Below, in pieces: positions 7,369-17,126 of a DNA stretch of 64,000 nt (the stretch's first letter is position 1; each line of letters begins with the position of its first letter). The notes below the pieces were generated by a model, which searched no databases, was not told the origin of the DNA, and was given only the letters and a program-made list of their open reading frames with translations. The stretch spans positions 1-64,000 of the forward strand of contig NZ_DS990129.1 in the NCBI RefSeq assembly GCF_000187895.1, read 5' to 3'. This DNA is from Phocaeicola plebeius DSM 17135 (lineage in GTDB: Bacteria > Bacteroidota > Bacteroidia > Bacteroidales > Bacteroidaceae). The position numbers and the translations under genes are program-made.

Positions 7369-9252
7369 TTATTTCACCCCTAATTCGGCAAATCCCATCG
7401 GTTCGCCCGCACGAATCATACGCGTAGCCTTCAACTCTATATAACGGGCTTTTACCGGAGTAAAGAATACCGACTGCATCACCGGATTGTTCTGTATATT
7501 TGAGAACTCACCCGATTTGACCAGTTGATTCACTGCATCCTTGCTCACGCCGACACGTATTTCATAATTGGCAATCAGACCCTTGTTAGGTTCACCCTGA
7601 TCAGGCAAGAAATGAAGAGAAGAAACCAGTCGCTCCTCTTGAAGTTCAATCAACAAACGGTCACCTTCTACAAAACAAGTCGTCTGCGCCTGCTTGTCAG
7701 AAGCCTTTGCCGCCTCATCGGTTTTAACATCCGGCAAAAGATAAGGCAAAGATTCAATGTCTTCAACCTTCTCTACAAATGAATCAGACACATTGCCTGC
7801 ATCATACACTCCCACACTGCTCAAACAAAGCGGACCACGCGCATCTGTAATCCGGATACGTATACCCTTTGTTTCCACCGTTTCAAAACGTAACAGACGT
7901 TTGTATCCAATGGTAGTCGTTTCTTCATTCAGTTTCACCGGAAGCCATGTATCTTTATCAAGATATTCCACCACAAATGCCTTTACACGCTGTCCCAACG
8001 GAATATATTCCTGAAGCATCATACGGTTCATCCGAGTAGGCGTATCAAACGAGAACTCGATATCAGCTGTAGTTACCCCGTCTTCCGTAGCCCAATAAGT
8101 ATCAAAATTATCATCGGTCAAGGCAGATGCCACAAAATCTCCTCCACGTTCATTTGAAACCTTGGGAGTCATTCCTGCCACCAGATTCGTCTTCAACTGC
8201 TGCTGAATCATCTCATGGAAACGAACCGCATTGGCAGAATCTACCGGATGAATCAGTCCTCTCCGGTCTACTGGGAAGTTCAACAACAAAGTGGCATTAT
8301 GCCCCACACTGCGGTAATACAAATCCACCAGCTGATCCGGACTTTTTACTCTGTCATCTTCCTCCGGATGATAGAACCATCCCGGACGGATAGACACATC
8401 ACACTCTGCAGGCACCCACTGATTTCCATCCGGATGTCCATACTGCAATTCATAGCTCTTATCATATCCCGGATGCACCTCTCCCTTTCGCAGGAATGAC
8501 CAGTTGGTAGCCCCAGCAAAACCTTTCTCATTACCTACCCAACGGCAACCAGGTCCTCCATCCGAGAAAATGATGGCCTGAGGCTGAATACTGTCCAGCA
8601 TTTCATAGATACGAGGATAATTATAATAGTTCTTGCGATCAATGGTACGTATATCCTTGGCACCACCATACCATCCGTCACCACCATTAGCACCGTCAAA
8701 CCATACTTCAAATACAGGTCCGTAGTTCGTCAGCAAGTCATGTAACTGCGCATAAAAGTAAGGCAAATACTCAGGCGTACCATAATTAGCCTGATGGCGA
8801 TCCCATGGCGAAAGATAAACAGCAAACTTAAGTCCATATTTCTTACAAGCCTCCGACAATTCTTTCACCACATTTCCCTGTCCGTTCTTCCACGGAGAGT
8901 TCTTTACACTATAGTCTGTACCTTCAAACGGCCACAAGCAGAATCCGTCGTGATGTTTGGCAGTAAGAATCACTCCTTTCATACCAGCTTTTACCAGTGT
9001 CTGCGCCCATTGCTCACAATCCAGATTCGTCGGATTAAACGTTTTCGGATCCGTATCTCCATATCCCCATTCCCGGTCATTAAAAGTATTCAGGCCAAAA
9101 TGGATAAAAGCATACGTTTCCATCTGCTGCCATTCCACCTGCTTGGGTTCAGGCACAGGAAGAATCGGTTCAGGTGGAAGCACCTTTCCGGAAGTACACG
9201 ACAAGCAACAAGCCACAACTGGAATGGATAGAAGATGAATAGACTTTCTCAT
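7369..9252 (-). CDS. Alpha-L-fucosidase, GH29, lipoprotein with C-terminal F5/8-type domains
   Basis: The 627-residue product has a signal peptide with a lipobox-like CLSC ending at Cys19, so export and lipid attachment are likely. The GH29 barrel covers about 35-350. TAKHHDGFCLWP (His100-His101) is the family signature, and Asp186 in VWFDGANGG is the expected nucleophile. From about 355 a discoidin-like carbohydrate-binding region follows (DDNFDTYWATEDG, IRIRITDARGP), and a second such segment ends the protein. It would release terminal L-fucose from host glycans and feed the fucose operon 13 kb away. It precedes the nitroreductase in an apparent two-gene operon. Confidence 0.92.
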   Translation of the reverse strand: MRKSIHLLSIPVVACCLSCTSGKVLPPEPILPVPEPKQVEWQQMETYAFIHFGLNTFNDREWGYGDTDPKTFNPTNLDCEQWAQTLVKAGMKGVILTAKHHDGFCLWPFEGTDYSVKNSPWKNGQGNVVKELSEACKKYGLKFAVYLSPWDRHQANYGTPEYLPYFYAQLHDLLTNYGPVFEVWFDGANGGDGWYGGAKDIRTIDRKNYYNYPRIYEMLDSIQPQAIIFSDGGPGCRWVGNEKGFAGATNWSFLRKGEVHPGYDKSYELQYGHPDGNQWVPAECDVSIRPGWFYHPEEDDRVKSPDQLVDLYYRSVGHNATLLLNFPVDRRGLIHPVDSANAVRFHEMIQQQLKTNLVAGMTPKVSNERGGDFVASALTDDNFDTYWATEDGVTTADIEFSFDTPTRMNRMMLQEYIPLGQRVKAFVVEYLDKDTWLPVKLNEETTTIGYKRLLRFETVETKGIRIRITDARGPLCLSSVGVYDAGNVSDSFVEKVEDIESLPYLLPDVKTDEAAKASDKQAQTTCFVEGDRLLIELQEERLVSSLHFLPDQGEPNKGLIANYEIRVGVSKDAVNQLVKSGEFSNIQNNPVMQSVFFTPVKARYIELKATRMIRAGEPMGFAELGVK

Positions 9253-9284
9253 AATAAATTAGATTTACGAATTAAAACTACGAC

Positions 9285-9292
9285 CAAAGATA
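9285..9292 (-). promoter_or_regulatory. -7 element of the GH29 fucosidase gene
   Basis: The minus strand reads TATCTTTG 32 bp before the ATG. It lies directly beside the U-tract of the pckA terminator. Confidence 0.6.
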
Positions 9293-9293
9293 C

Positions 9294-9325
9294 AAAAAAA
9301 GCGGCTTCCCGAAGGAAACCGCTTT
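9294..9325 (-). terminator. Rho-independent terminator of pckA
   Basis: The minus strand reads GCGGTTTCC, a short loop, then GGAAGCCGC and seven Ts. One pair is a G-U wobble that would be a mismatch on the plus strand, so the minus orientation is favoured. Confidence 0.75.
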
Positions 9326-9351
9326 CATATTTAAGATTTTGTAAGTCTGAA

Positions 9352-10956
9352 TTACAATTTCGGACCAGCAGCAACCAAAGCCTTACCAGCTTCGTTACCT
9401 GTAAACTTAGCGAAGTTCTTGATGAAACGTCCAGCCAAGTCTTCAGCTTTCTTAGTCCATTCAGCAGCATCAGCGTAAGTGTCACGCGGATCCAAGATCT
9501 TCGGATCAACACCCGGCAATTCTGTCGGAACAACGAAATCGAAGTAAGGAATAGTCTTAGTAGGAGCTTTTTCGATAGAACCATCCAGGATAGCGTCGAT
9601 GATACCACGAGTATCACGGATAGAAATACGTTTGCCAGTTCCGTTCCAACCAGTGTTAACCAAGTATGCTTTTGCACCAGTCATTTCCATCTTCTTAACC
9701 AGTTCTTCTGCATATTTAGTAGGATGCAAGCTCAAGAAAGCAGCACCGAAGCAAGCAGAGAATGTCGGAGTCGGTTCAGTGATACCACGTTCTGTACCAG
9801 CCAACTTAGCAGTAAATCCAGACAAGAAGTAGTACTGAGCCTGTGCAGGATTCAAGATAGATACTGGAGGCAATACACCGAATGCATCAGCAGACAAGAA
9901 GATAACTTGTTTAGCGTGAGGACCCTTAGAAATAGGTTTCACGATGTTTTCGATGTGGTGGATAGGATAAGAAACACGAGTGTTTTCAGTTACGCTCTTA
10001 TCTGCGAAGTCAATCTTACCGTTAGCGTCTACTGTTACGTTTTCCAACAGAGCGTCACGTTTGATTGCGTTGTAGATATCTGGTTCAGATTCTTTATCCA
10101 GGTTGATAACCTTAGCGTAGCAACCACCTTCGTAGTTGAATACACCTTCGTTATCCCATCCGTGTTCGTCATCACCAATCAACTTACGTTTCGGGTCTGT
10201 AGACAAAGTAGTCTTACCAGTACCAGACAAACCGAAGAAGATAGCTGATTCAGTTTCTTCCATGTTAGTGTTAGCAGAGCAGTGCATAGAAGCGATACCA
10301 CGCAACGGGTTGAAGTAGTTCATCATAGAGAACATACCTTTCTTCATTTCACCACCGTACCAAGTGTTCAGGATAACCTGTTCTTTAGTAGTCAAGTTGA
10401 ACACAACTGCAGTTTCTGAGTTCAGACCCAGTTCTTTGTAGTTTTCAACTTTAGCCTTAGAAGCGTTGTAAACAACGAAATCAGGTTCGAAGTTTTCCAA
10501 CTGTTCTTTAGACGGACGGATGAACATGTTAGTTACGAAGTGAGCCTGCCATGCAACTTCCATGATGAAACGAACTTTCAAGCAAGTAGCTTCGTTAGCG
10601 CCGCAGAAACCATCAACAACATACAATTTCTTGTTTGACAATTCTTTAGCAGCCAATTCTTTCAATACATTCCAAGTTTCTGTAGTTACAGGCTTGTTGT
10701 CGTTTTTATATTCTTCAGAAGTCCACCATACAGTGTTTTCACTTGTAGCGTCTTTTACCAAGAATTTATCTTTAGGAGAACGACCAGTGTAGATACCAGT
10801 CATTACGTTTACTGCACCCAGTTCAGTTACCTGACCTTTTTCGAAGCCTTCCAAACCTGCTTTTGTTTCTTCTGCAAACAATACATCGTAAGAAGGATTG
10901 TGTACGATTTCTACGGTTCCAGTGATACCGTACTTAGTAAGATCTAAATTTGCCAT
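9352..10956 (-). CDS. pckA: Phosphoenolpyruvate carboxykinase (ATP)
   Basis: The 534-residue enzyme interconverts oxaloacetate and PEP with ATP/ADP. In gut Bacteroidales it normally runs toward oxaloacetate in the succinate fermentation route. [12 protein letters not shown] (241-252) is the P-loop and [13 protein letters not shown] (259-271) is the metal-binding kinase-2 region. The front of the protein carries [10 protein letters not shown], a substrate-binding motif. Length is normal for the ATP-dependent class. Codon use is strikingly uniform, as in highly expressed genes. It has its own promoter about 100 bp upstream and its own terminator. Confidence 0.97.
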   Translation of the reverse strand: MANLDLTKYGITGTVEIVHNPSYDVLFAEETKAGLEGFEKGQVTELGAVNVMTGIYTGRSPKDKFLVKDATSENTVWWTSEEYKNDNKPVTTETWNVLKELAAKELSNKKLYVVDGFCGANEATCLKVRFIMEVAWQAHFVTNMFIRPSKEQLENFEPDFVVYNASKAKVENYKELGLNSETAVVFNLTTKEQVILNTWYGGEMKKGMFSMMNYFNPLRGIASMHCSANTNMEETESAIFFGLSGTGKTTLSTDPKRKLIGDDEHGWDNEGVFNYEGGCYAKVINLDKESEPDIYNAIKRDALLENVTVDANGKIDFADKSVTENTRVSYPIHHIENIVKPISKGPHAKQVIFLSADAFGVLPPVSILNPAQAQYYFLSGFTAKLAGTERGITEPTPTFSACFGAAFLSLHPTKYAEELVKKMEMTGAKAYLVNTGWNGTGKRISIRDTRGIIDAILDGSIEKAPTKTIPYFDFVVPTELPGVDPKILDPRDTYADAAEWTKKAEDLAGRFIKNFAKFTGNEAGKALVAAGPKL

Positions 10957-11060
10957 TGTTCAAATGATTAATTTGGTTATTATATCAAATGTTTATTGTC
11001 TAAATCTGTAAGCCTAATCTGCTTTTTCTGCTCTTCAACATCTCCTTGTTTTAGGCGCTA

Positions 11061-11068
11061 CAAAAGTA
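11061..11068 (-). promoter_or_regulatory. -7 element of pckA
   Basis: The minus strand reads TACTTTTG. This would give a 5' leader of roughly 100 nt. I see no recognisable riboswitch in the leader. Confidence 0.55.
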
Positions 11069-11230
11069 GTAGATATTTTTAATTCAAAGAAGTTATTACA
11101 GAAAAAAATCCGTAATCATTTAAAGATTTATACTTGTGTAACAAAATTGTCAAATCCACATTACAAATCAATTTTATTTTGTTTCTTTGCAGACTGAAAT
11201 CTAAATAATAAAACCCCTAAGAACCTGAAA

Positions 11231-11890
11231 ATGTTTATGAAAATAATCAACTTTAACCAAAGCAACAGCCTTTTCAACCAGTTTCTTTCTGAAATCCGCG
11301 ACGTACATGTACAAGGTGACCGCATCCGCTTCCGACGCAACATTGAACGTGTGGGTGAAATCATGGCATACGAAATCAGCCGGACCCTTCCCTACCATCC
11401 GGTATCCGTACAAACCCCACTCGCCACAGCCGTAGAGAACATACCTTCCGAACAGCCCGTAGTAGCGACTATCCTTCGTGCAGGACTTCCACTTCATCAG
11501 GGATTTATCAATTATTTCGACCATGCGGAAAATGCCTTCGTTTCTGCTTATCGTAAGTACATCAATGAAGACAACTTTGATATTCACATTGAATACATTG
11601 CTTCTCCGCGACTGGACGGAAAGATTCTGATTCTGACCGATCCGATGCTGGCTACCGGCAGTTCCATGGAATTAGCCTACGAAGCTTTACTTACCAAAGG
11701 AGAGCCAGCGCATATACACATTGCTTCGGTCATTGCCAGCCGTCAAGCCATCGAGCATATCAAAAAAGTATTCCCGGCTGAAAAAACCACCGTATGGTGC
11801 GGCGCCATCGACCCGGAACTGAATGCTCATTCCTATATCGTGCCAGGACTGGGAGATGCAGGCGATTTGTGTTATGGAGAAAAAGAATAA
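11231..11890 (+). CDS. upp: Uracil phosphoribosyltransferase
   Basis: The 219-residue protein converts uracil and PRPP to UMP in pyrimidine salvage. The PRPP-binding loop is ILTDPMLATGSS near residues 135-146. The base-binding region GAIDPELNAHSYIVPGLGDAGDLCYG lies near the C-terminus and is characteristic of Upp. ATG at 11231 is used; a second Met two codons later (MKIINFNQ) is an equally reasonable start. The gene has no co-oriented neighbour and ends in a shared terminator. Confidence 0.93.
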   Translation: MFMKIINFNQSNSLFNQFLSEIRDVHVQGDRIRFRRNIERVGEIMAYEISRTLPYHPVSVQTPLATAVENIPSEQPVVATILRAGLPLHQGFINYFDHAENAFVSAYRKYINEDNFDIHIEYIASPRLDGKILILTDPMLATGSSMELAYEALLTKGEPAHIHIASVIASRQAIEHIKKVFPAEKTTVWCGAIDPELNAHSYIVPGLGDAGDLCYGEKE

Positions 11891-11894
11891 AGAC

Positions 11895-11938
11895 AAAAAA
11901 GGAGCCAGACGAAAAAATCACTGGCTCCTTTTCTTTTT
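11895..11938. terminator. Bidirectional terminator between upp and korB
   Basis: GGAGCCAG (11901-11908) and CTGGCTCC (11921-11928) form a stem flanked by an A run on the left and a T-rich tract on the right. It can serve the two convergent genes. Confidence 0.75.
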
Positions 11939-11950
11939 ATCATGTCAGAT

Positions 11951-12961
11951 TTATTTAATCTCCCACGTATCATTCGTTTCCAGCAATTCGGCAAACGTGT
12001 GATACTTCTTCTTGGCAGACACCTCTTCTATCTGGGCTTCTACTGCCTCATCGTATGTCGGTGCATCCACATCACGAATCACACCCAAGGCTATCGGGAA
12101 ATCCGGACCTTCCATCAGCGCAAGTTTCAATTGCAAGGTATGGTCTTCACAATGGGCATCGTGCACTAAGATGTCTTTTTCCGTGATACCGTTCTCACCC
12201 AGTTTCACCACTTTCAGCCCGAAGCCTTCCTGCATCAGACCGAATTCCTTGTTCGGACCGAAGAGCATAGGCTTACCGTGCTCCAGATAAATCGCATTGC
12301 GTTCACGATCTTCCTTCTTGGCCACCGCATTGTGCGTACCGTCATTGAAGATGACACAGTTCTGCAATACTTCCACTACCGACGTACCTTTATGACGGGC
12401 AGCTGCTTTCAGCACTTCCACAGAGGGACCGCCATCTACTGCCGCACAACGGGCAAAGAAACGGCCGCGAGCTCCGAAACACAATTCTGCCGGACGGAAA
12501 GGATCTTCCACCGTACCGTAGGGAGAAGATTTACTTACAAACCCACGGGCTGAAGTCGGAGAATACTGTCCCTTGGTCAATCCGTAAATACGGTTATTCA
12601 ACAAGATAATGTTAATATCTACATTACGACGGATAGCATGGATAAAATGGTTACCACCGATGGCCAGGCCGTCACCGTCACCGGAAATCTGCCAGATAGT
12701 AAGATTCGGATTAGCCACCTTGGCTCCCGTAGCAATAGCTGCCGCACGTCCGTGGATGGTGTGCATGCCATACGTATTCATGTAATAAGGCAAACGCGAA
12801 GAACATCCGATACCGGAAATCACCGCAATTTCATGGGGAGGTACTCCCAGTTCGGCCAAAGCCTTGTGAAAAGAATTCAGGAAAGCGTGGTCGCCGCAGC
12901 CCGGACACCAGCGAGGCTGTCCGGATTTGTAATCTGCTGCCGTATATTTTGTTTCACTCAT
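11951..12961 (-). CDS. korB: 2-oxoacid:ferredoxin oxidoreductase, beta subunit (KorB type)
   Basis: The 336-residue subunit binds thiamine diphosphate. The GDGD motif (94-97) in ISGDGDGLAIGGNH is followed by NNRIYGLTKGQ, and PRWCPGCGDH (Cys19, Cys22) is the conserved N-terminal cysteine pair. With KorA it would oxidatively decarboxylate a 2-oxoacid, most likely 2-oxoglutarate, giving an acyl-CoA and reduced ferredoxin. It lies 33 bp downstream of korA on the same strand, so the pair forms an operon. The 2-oxoglutarate assignment is by family; a branched-chain 2-oxoacid substrate is possible. Confidence 0.9.
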   Translation of the reverse strand: MSETKYTAADYKSGQPRWCPGCGDHAFLNSFHKALAELGVPPHEIAVISGIGCSSRLPYYMNTYGMHTIHGRAAAIATGAKVANPNLTIWQISGDGDGLAIGGNHFIHAIRRNVDINIILLNNRIYGLTKGQYSPTSARGFVSKSSPYGTVEDPFRPAELCFGARGRFFARCAAVDGGPSVEVLKAAARHKGTSVVEVLQNCVIFNDGTHNAVAKKEDRERNAIYLEHGKPMLFGPNKEFGLMQEGFGLKVVKLGENGITEKDILVHDAHCEDHTLQLKLALMEGPDFPIALGVIRDVDAPTYDEAVEAQIEEVSAKKKYHTFAELLETNDTWEIK

Positions 12962-12994
12962 TGTTATTCCTCCAGAATATTTATTGATGAATCA

Positions 12995-14842
12995 TTAAAA
13001 AAGTTGACTGAAAGCCTCTACCAGCTCTTTTACTACGAACGGCTGGCCTTTTACCTGATTGAACTGATGCAGGTGAATACCTTCCACTTTCATGCGGAGA
13101 TAACCTGCCAGCTGTCCCATATTTTGTTCGGCCACCACGATGGTCTTGTATTTCCGCAATACTTCGGCTGTATTTTTCGGCAGCGGATTGATAACACGGA
13201 AATGTGCCAGTGCCGCTTTCTTTCCCATGGCGTTCAACTGATCCATGGCAGAATGCAAGTGCCCGTAAGTACCTCCAAAGCCTACAATCAGCAAATCGGC
13301 ATCCGGATTGCCTTCCACCGTAAGCGGCGGCAATGAATCGGCAATTTTTTCTACCTTTTCGGCACGCAATTTCGTCATCAGGAAATGGTTTTCCGGTTCC
13401 GTAGAAATGGCTCCGGTTTCGTTACTCTTTTCCAATCCTCCGATACGGTGCATAAATCCCGGAGTACCCGGTGTAGCCCAGTAACGCACACCCGTCTGCG
13501 GGTCACGCTGGAACGGTGTCCATGAATCAGCCATTTCCGGCTTCACGTAAGGCGGACAGATAGAAGGATAAGTATTCAAATCGGGCAGACGCCATGCGGC
13601 AGAACCATTGGCAATATAGGCATCGGTCAACAGAACGACCGGAGTCATGTGTTCCAGAGCAATCTTGCAGGCCAGATAAGCCGCATCAAAACAGTCGGTC
13701 GGTGAAGAAGCGGCTACCACAGGCATCGGGCTTTCTCCATTACGTCCGAAAAGTACCTGAAGCAAGTCGGTCTGTTCTGACTTAGTCGGCAGTCCGGTAG
13801 AAGGACCTCCACGCTGTACATCTACAATCACCAGCGGAAGTTCCGTAATCACAGCCAAGTTCATGGCCTCACTCTTCAAACAGATACCCGGTCCGGAAGT
13901 GGTCGTTACAGCCAGTGCCCCGGCAAACGAAGCTCCTACAGCAGAAGCACATCCGGCAATTTCGTCTTCACACTGTACCGTCTTTACCCCCAACGATTTA
14001 TGCTTGGCCAGCTCGTGCAAGATATCCGTAGCCGGTGTAATAGGATAAGAACCCAGATACAATTGTAAGCCTGCTTTCTCGGCAGCTGCCATCAGGCCGT
14101 ATGCAGTAGCTTTGTTGCCGTTGATGTCCATGTATTTTCCCGGCTCTTTCTGTGCCTTGCTTGGCACGGTATAACTCATCGATACAGAAGCATGAGTATT
14201 CTCACCAAAATGATAACCGTCGTAAAGCACCTTCACATTAGCTTCAGCAATTTCCGGTTTCTTGGCAAACTTTTCGCGCAGGATTTTTTCGCCCACCTTC
14301 ACATCACGATGGAACAACCAGCATACCAGCCCCAAAGCAAACATGTTCTTTGTTCGCAAGATAGACTTGTTGTCCAGCCCGCTATCCTTCAGGCTTTCCT
14401 TACACATAGTAGTGATAGCTGCCGACACGACTTCATTCTTAATCCCCAATTCCGAAAAGGGATTTTCCAACGTAAACTTGGCCTTTTCCAAATCACGTTT
14501 GGTAAATGAATCGGAATCGATGATAATTACCGCCTGCGGTTTACAAAATTTATATTGTGTTTTCAAGGCTGCCGGATTCATGGCTACCAGCACATCGCAC
14601 TTATCGCCAGGAGTATAGACCTTTCCGGCACCAATATGTACCTGGAAGCCAGACACACCAGTCAATGAACCTTGCGGGGCGCGAATATCTGCCGGATAAT
14701 CCGGAAATGTACTGATATCGTTTCCTTCGGTTGCCGAAATATTGGAAAACATATTACCGGCCAGTTGCATTCCGTCACCGGAATCCCCCGAGAAACGGAC
14801 TACTACCTCGTCCAGTTCCTTGACAATCATTTCTTCTGCCAT
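12995..14842 (-). CDS. korA: 2-oxoacid:acceptor oxidoreductase, fused gamma-alpha subunit (KorA type)
   Basis: The 615-residue subunit begins with the gamma-type domain (VVVRFSGDSGDGMQLAGNM, about 1-190). The alpha/pyrimidine domain follows from about 225, with LGSYPITPATDILHELA and CEDEIAGCASAVGASFAGA. This gamma-alpha fusion is the normal arrangement for bacterial KorA partnered with a separate beta subunit. No 4Fe-4S ferredoxin domain is present, as expected for two-subunit enzymes. It is the first gene of korAB. A near-consensus CATTTTTG lies about 40 bp upstream, but the promoter is uncertain. Confidence 0.9.
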   Translation of the reverse strand: MAEEMIVKELDEVVVRFSGDSGDGMQLAGNMFSNISATEGNDISTFPDYPADIRAPQGSLTGVSGFQVHIGAGKVYTPGDKCDVLVAMNPAALKTQYKFCKPQAVIIIDSDSFTKRDLEKAKFTLENPFSELGIKNEVVSAAITTMCKESLKDSGLDNKSILRTKNMFALGLVCWLFHRDVKVGEKILREKFAKKPEIAEANVKVLYDGYHFGENTHASVSMSYTVPSKAQKEPGKYMDINGNKATAYGLMAAAEKAGLQLYLGSYPITPATDILHELAKHKSLGVKTVQCEDEIAGCASAVGASFAGALAVTTTSGPGICLKSEAMNLAVITELPLVIVDVQRGGPSTGLPTKSEQTDLLQVLFGRNGESPMPVVAASSPTDCFDAAYLACKIALEHMTPVVLLTDAYIANGSAAWRLPDLNTYPSICPPYVKPEMADSWTPFQRDPQTGVRYWATPGTPGFMHRIGGLEKSNETGAISTEPENHFLMTKLRAEKVEKIADSLPPLTVEGNPDADLLIVGFGGTYGHLHSAMDQLNAMGKKAALAHFRVINPLPKNTAEVLRKYKTIVVAEQNMGQLAGYLRMKVEGIHLHQFNQVKGQPFVVKELVEAFSQLF

Positions 14843-14941
14843 ATCGTATTTATTTAAAGTTCACAAAATCAATTTTGGCAAAAATGGGGAAGTTCCGTAA
14901 AAAAACAAAATAAATCGGGAGATATTTTCTGCAGCCTCTCA

Positions 14942-15105
14942 AAAACGCAAGTACATTTCATCTAAAACGTAAGCACATTTAAAGGAAAACGCAAAGGTGT
15001 TTCAAAGCAAACACCAAAGAGTTTTAGTTGAAATACAAAGGCGTTTTCACTCCTATTTCACCTCCTCCCAAAACGCCACAGGGTTATCACCTGGGTAAAC
15101 GCATA
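14942..15105. repeat. Array of imperfect 22-bp tandem repeats (array A)
   Basis: Consecutive units begin at 14942, 14964, 14986 and 15008, each 22 bp, with a fifth near 15032 and more degraded copies to about 15105. The first two units are AAAACGCAAGTACATTT plus 5 bp and AAAACGTAAGCACATTT plus 5 bp; later units drift but keep the AAAC-CAA core and the TTT. It fills most of the 508-bp gap between korA and sppA, with no ORF. A related array lies at 42109-42240. Confidence 0.7.
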
Positions 15106-15317
15106 ACAACCACCTAACAAACAGACAGTTGCGCGAAAATTAACATTTTTTCATTCAGGGTTCTGAACCAGGGTCCGCGCCCCACCTTTATTATAATAAT
15201 TAAATCCCCCCTTAATAGGCGAAGGACATAATATTAAAATTTGTTTACAGACGAAAGATACAAAGATACACCGAGAAATTTAGAGGGCCGCATTTTTGTT
15301 TTTTCACCCAAAAAGAA

Positions 15318-15325
15318 TAACTTTG
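15318..15325 (+). promoter_or_regulatory. sppA promoter (-33 TTTG / -7 TAACTTTG)
   Basis: TAACTTTG is preceded 18 bp upstream by TTTG (15296-15299), close to the Bacteroides -33/-7 arrangement. The sppA ATG lies 25 bp downstream. Confidence 0.7.
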
Positions 15326-15350
15326 TTTACTAATCTAAAAACGACTGACA

Positions 15351-17111
15351 ATGAAAGAATTTCTTCGAAGTACCCTGGCCACCATTACAGGTGTACTGAT
15401 TTGCGGGTTTATCTTTATCATCCTGGGTGTCACCATGCTGGCAGGAATTGTGGCTTCTTCTGAAAGCGAAACCTTAGTCATGCCCAATTCTGTTTTTACG
15501 CTCGAACTGAAAGGCACCGTTCAGGAACGCTATCAGCCCAGCCCCGTAGACCAGTTCTTTGAAGACCAGATTTCTACATACGGACTGGAAGATATTCTGA
15601 ACTCTATCCAAAAAGCCAAAGAAAACGAACAGATTAAGGGTATCTACCTGCATACCGGAGCATTGGCATGTTCTACTGCCTCTTTACAGGCCATTCACCG
15701 CGCACTGACTGATTTCAAGCAAAGCGGTAAGTTTCTGATTGCCTATGCCGACATGTATACACAAGGCGGTTATTACCTAGCCAGTGTAGCCGACAAGGTA
15801 ATTGTGAACCCTGTAGGAAGTCTCTCCTGGCACGGACTGGCCAGCGAGACCATGTTCCTGAAAGATTTTCTGGTCAAAATTGGAGTCAAGATGCAGATAT
15901 TCCGTGTAGGCACCTACAAATCAGCCGTTGAACCGATGACCAATACCGAAATGAGTCCGGCCAACCGCGAACAGACTCAAGCCTTTCTGGAATCTACCTG
16001 GAAGAGCATTGTGGACGATGTAGCAGCTTCCAGAAATATTTCAGTCGATTCCTTGAATTTATTAGCTGACAAGAATATGGACTTGCGCCCAGCTGAAGAC
16101 TACGTACATTGCGGACTAGCCGACACACTGATGTACAAGGATGAAGTACTTAGCTACTTAAAATCGCTCGCCGGACTGACCGAGGAAGACGATCTCCACA
16201 CCCTGAGTCTGGATGAAATGACTCGTGTAAAATCGGCCACCCCGAAAAGCAAGACCAGAGATGTGGTAGCCGTTTATTATGCTTACGGAGAAATTGACAA
16301 CGGTTCCTCTTACGATGAAGGTATTAACTCTGAGAAGGTGACGAAAGACTTGCGCGATTTGCGAAAAGACAAAAACGTGAAAGCGGTCGTGCTCCGCGTG
16401 AACTCTCCGGGAGGAAGTGCCTATGGTTCGGAACAGATTTGGCGTGAAGTGACCTTGCTGAAAGCTGAAAAACCGGTCGTAGTATCGATGGGTGACTATG
16501 CGGCTTCCGGCGGTTATTACATTTCTTGCGCAGCCAACAAAATCGTGGCTGAACCGACTACCCTGACCGGTTCCATCGGCATCTTCGGTATGATGCCTGA
16601 CGCTTCAGAATTACTGACCAATAAACTGGGACTTCATTTTGACGGAGTCAAGACACATAAAATGGCCGACATGGGCAGCATGAGCCGTCCGTTCAATGCA
16701 GAAGAATCGGCCCTGATGCAACAGATGGTGAACCAGGGATATGCCTTGTTTACCAAACGCTGTGCCGAAGGACGAAATATCCCGTTAGAGGAGCTCTGCA
16801 AGATTGCGGAAGGCCGTGTATGGACCGGAAGTATGGCCAAAGAGCTGAAACTAGTAGACGAACTGGGGGGACTGGATACTGCCATCCAACTGGCTGCCGA
16901 ACTAGGGAAAGTAAAGGACTATAAACTGAAAAGCTACCCGGCTAAGCAGGATTTCCTGACAGAACTGCTGAACACCCGCGCTGACCGTTACATTCACGGC
17001 CAGTTGCAGGAAACCTTCGGTGAATATTATCAAGGCTTTGAATGGTTGCGCCACGTGGAACAGTCTGACCGCCTGCAAGCCCGTTTGCCGTTCAATATGC
17101 GTATCCAATAA
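15351..17111 (+). CDS. sppA: Signal peptide peptidase SppA, 67K type
   Basis: This 586-residue membrane-anchored serine protease degrades cleaved signal peptides at the periplasmic face. One transmembrane segment covers about residues 10-33. The two tandem SppA domains each contribute part of the active site: Lys190 in FRVGTYKSAVEP matches the general-base Lys of E. coli SppA, and Ser386 in YAASGGYYISC is the nucleophile. Length matches the double-domain type. It is the first gene of a probable operon with lpxK (15 bp gap), punA and thiL. Confidence 0.94.
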   Translation: MKEFLRSTLATITGVLICGFIFIILGVTMLAGIVASSESETLVMPNSVFTLELKGTVQERYQPSPVDQFFEDQISTYGLEDILNSIQKAKENEQIKGIYLHTGALACSTASLQAIHRALTDFKQSGKFLIAYADMYTQGGYYLASVADKVIVNPVGSLSWHGLASETMFLKDFLVKIGVKMQIFRVGTYKSAVEPMTNTEMSPANREQTQAFLESTWKSIVDDVAASRNISVDSLNLLADKNMDLRPAEDYVHCGLADTLMYKDEVLSYLKSLAGLTEEDDLHTLSLDEMTRVKSATPKSKTRDVVAVYYAYGEIDNGSSYDEGINSEKVTKDLRDLRKDKNVKAVVLRVNSPGGSAYGSEQIWREVTLLKAEKPVVVSMGDYAASGGYYISCAANKIVAEPTTLTGSIGIFGMMPDASELLTNKLGLHFDGVKTHKMADMGSMSRPFNAEESALMQQMVNQGYALFTKRCAEGRNIPLEELCKIAEGRVWTGSMAKELKLVDELGGLDTAIQLAAELGKVKDYKLKSYPAKQDFLTELLNTRADRYIHGQLQETFGEYYQGFEWLRHVEQSDRLQARLPFNMRIQ

Positions 17112-17126
17112 GCAGGAGGCGCGTTC

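Noticed and set aside
10957..11230. Riboswitch or leader peptide in the pckA/upp intergenic region
   Set aside because: No conserved riboswitch core or attenuator-like alternate hairpins could be seen.
14942..15105. CRISPR array
   Set aside because: Units are contiguous 22-mers without unique spacers, there is no constant repeat, and no cas genes are in the window.
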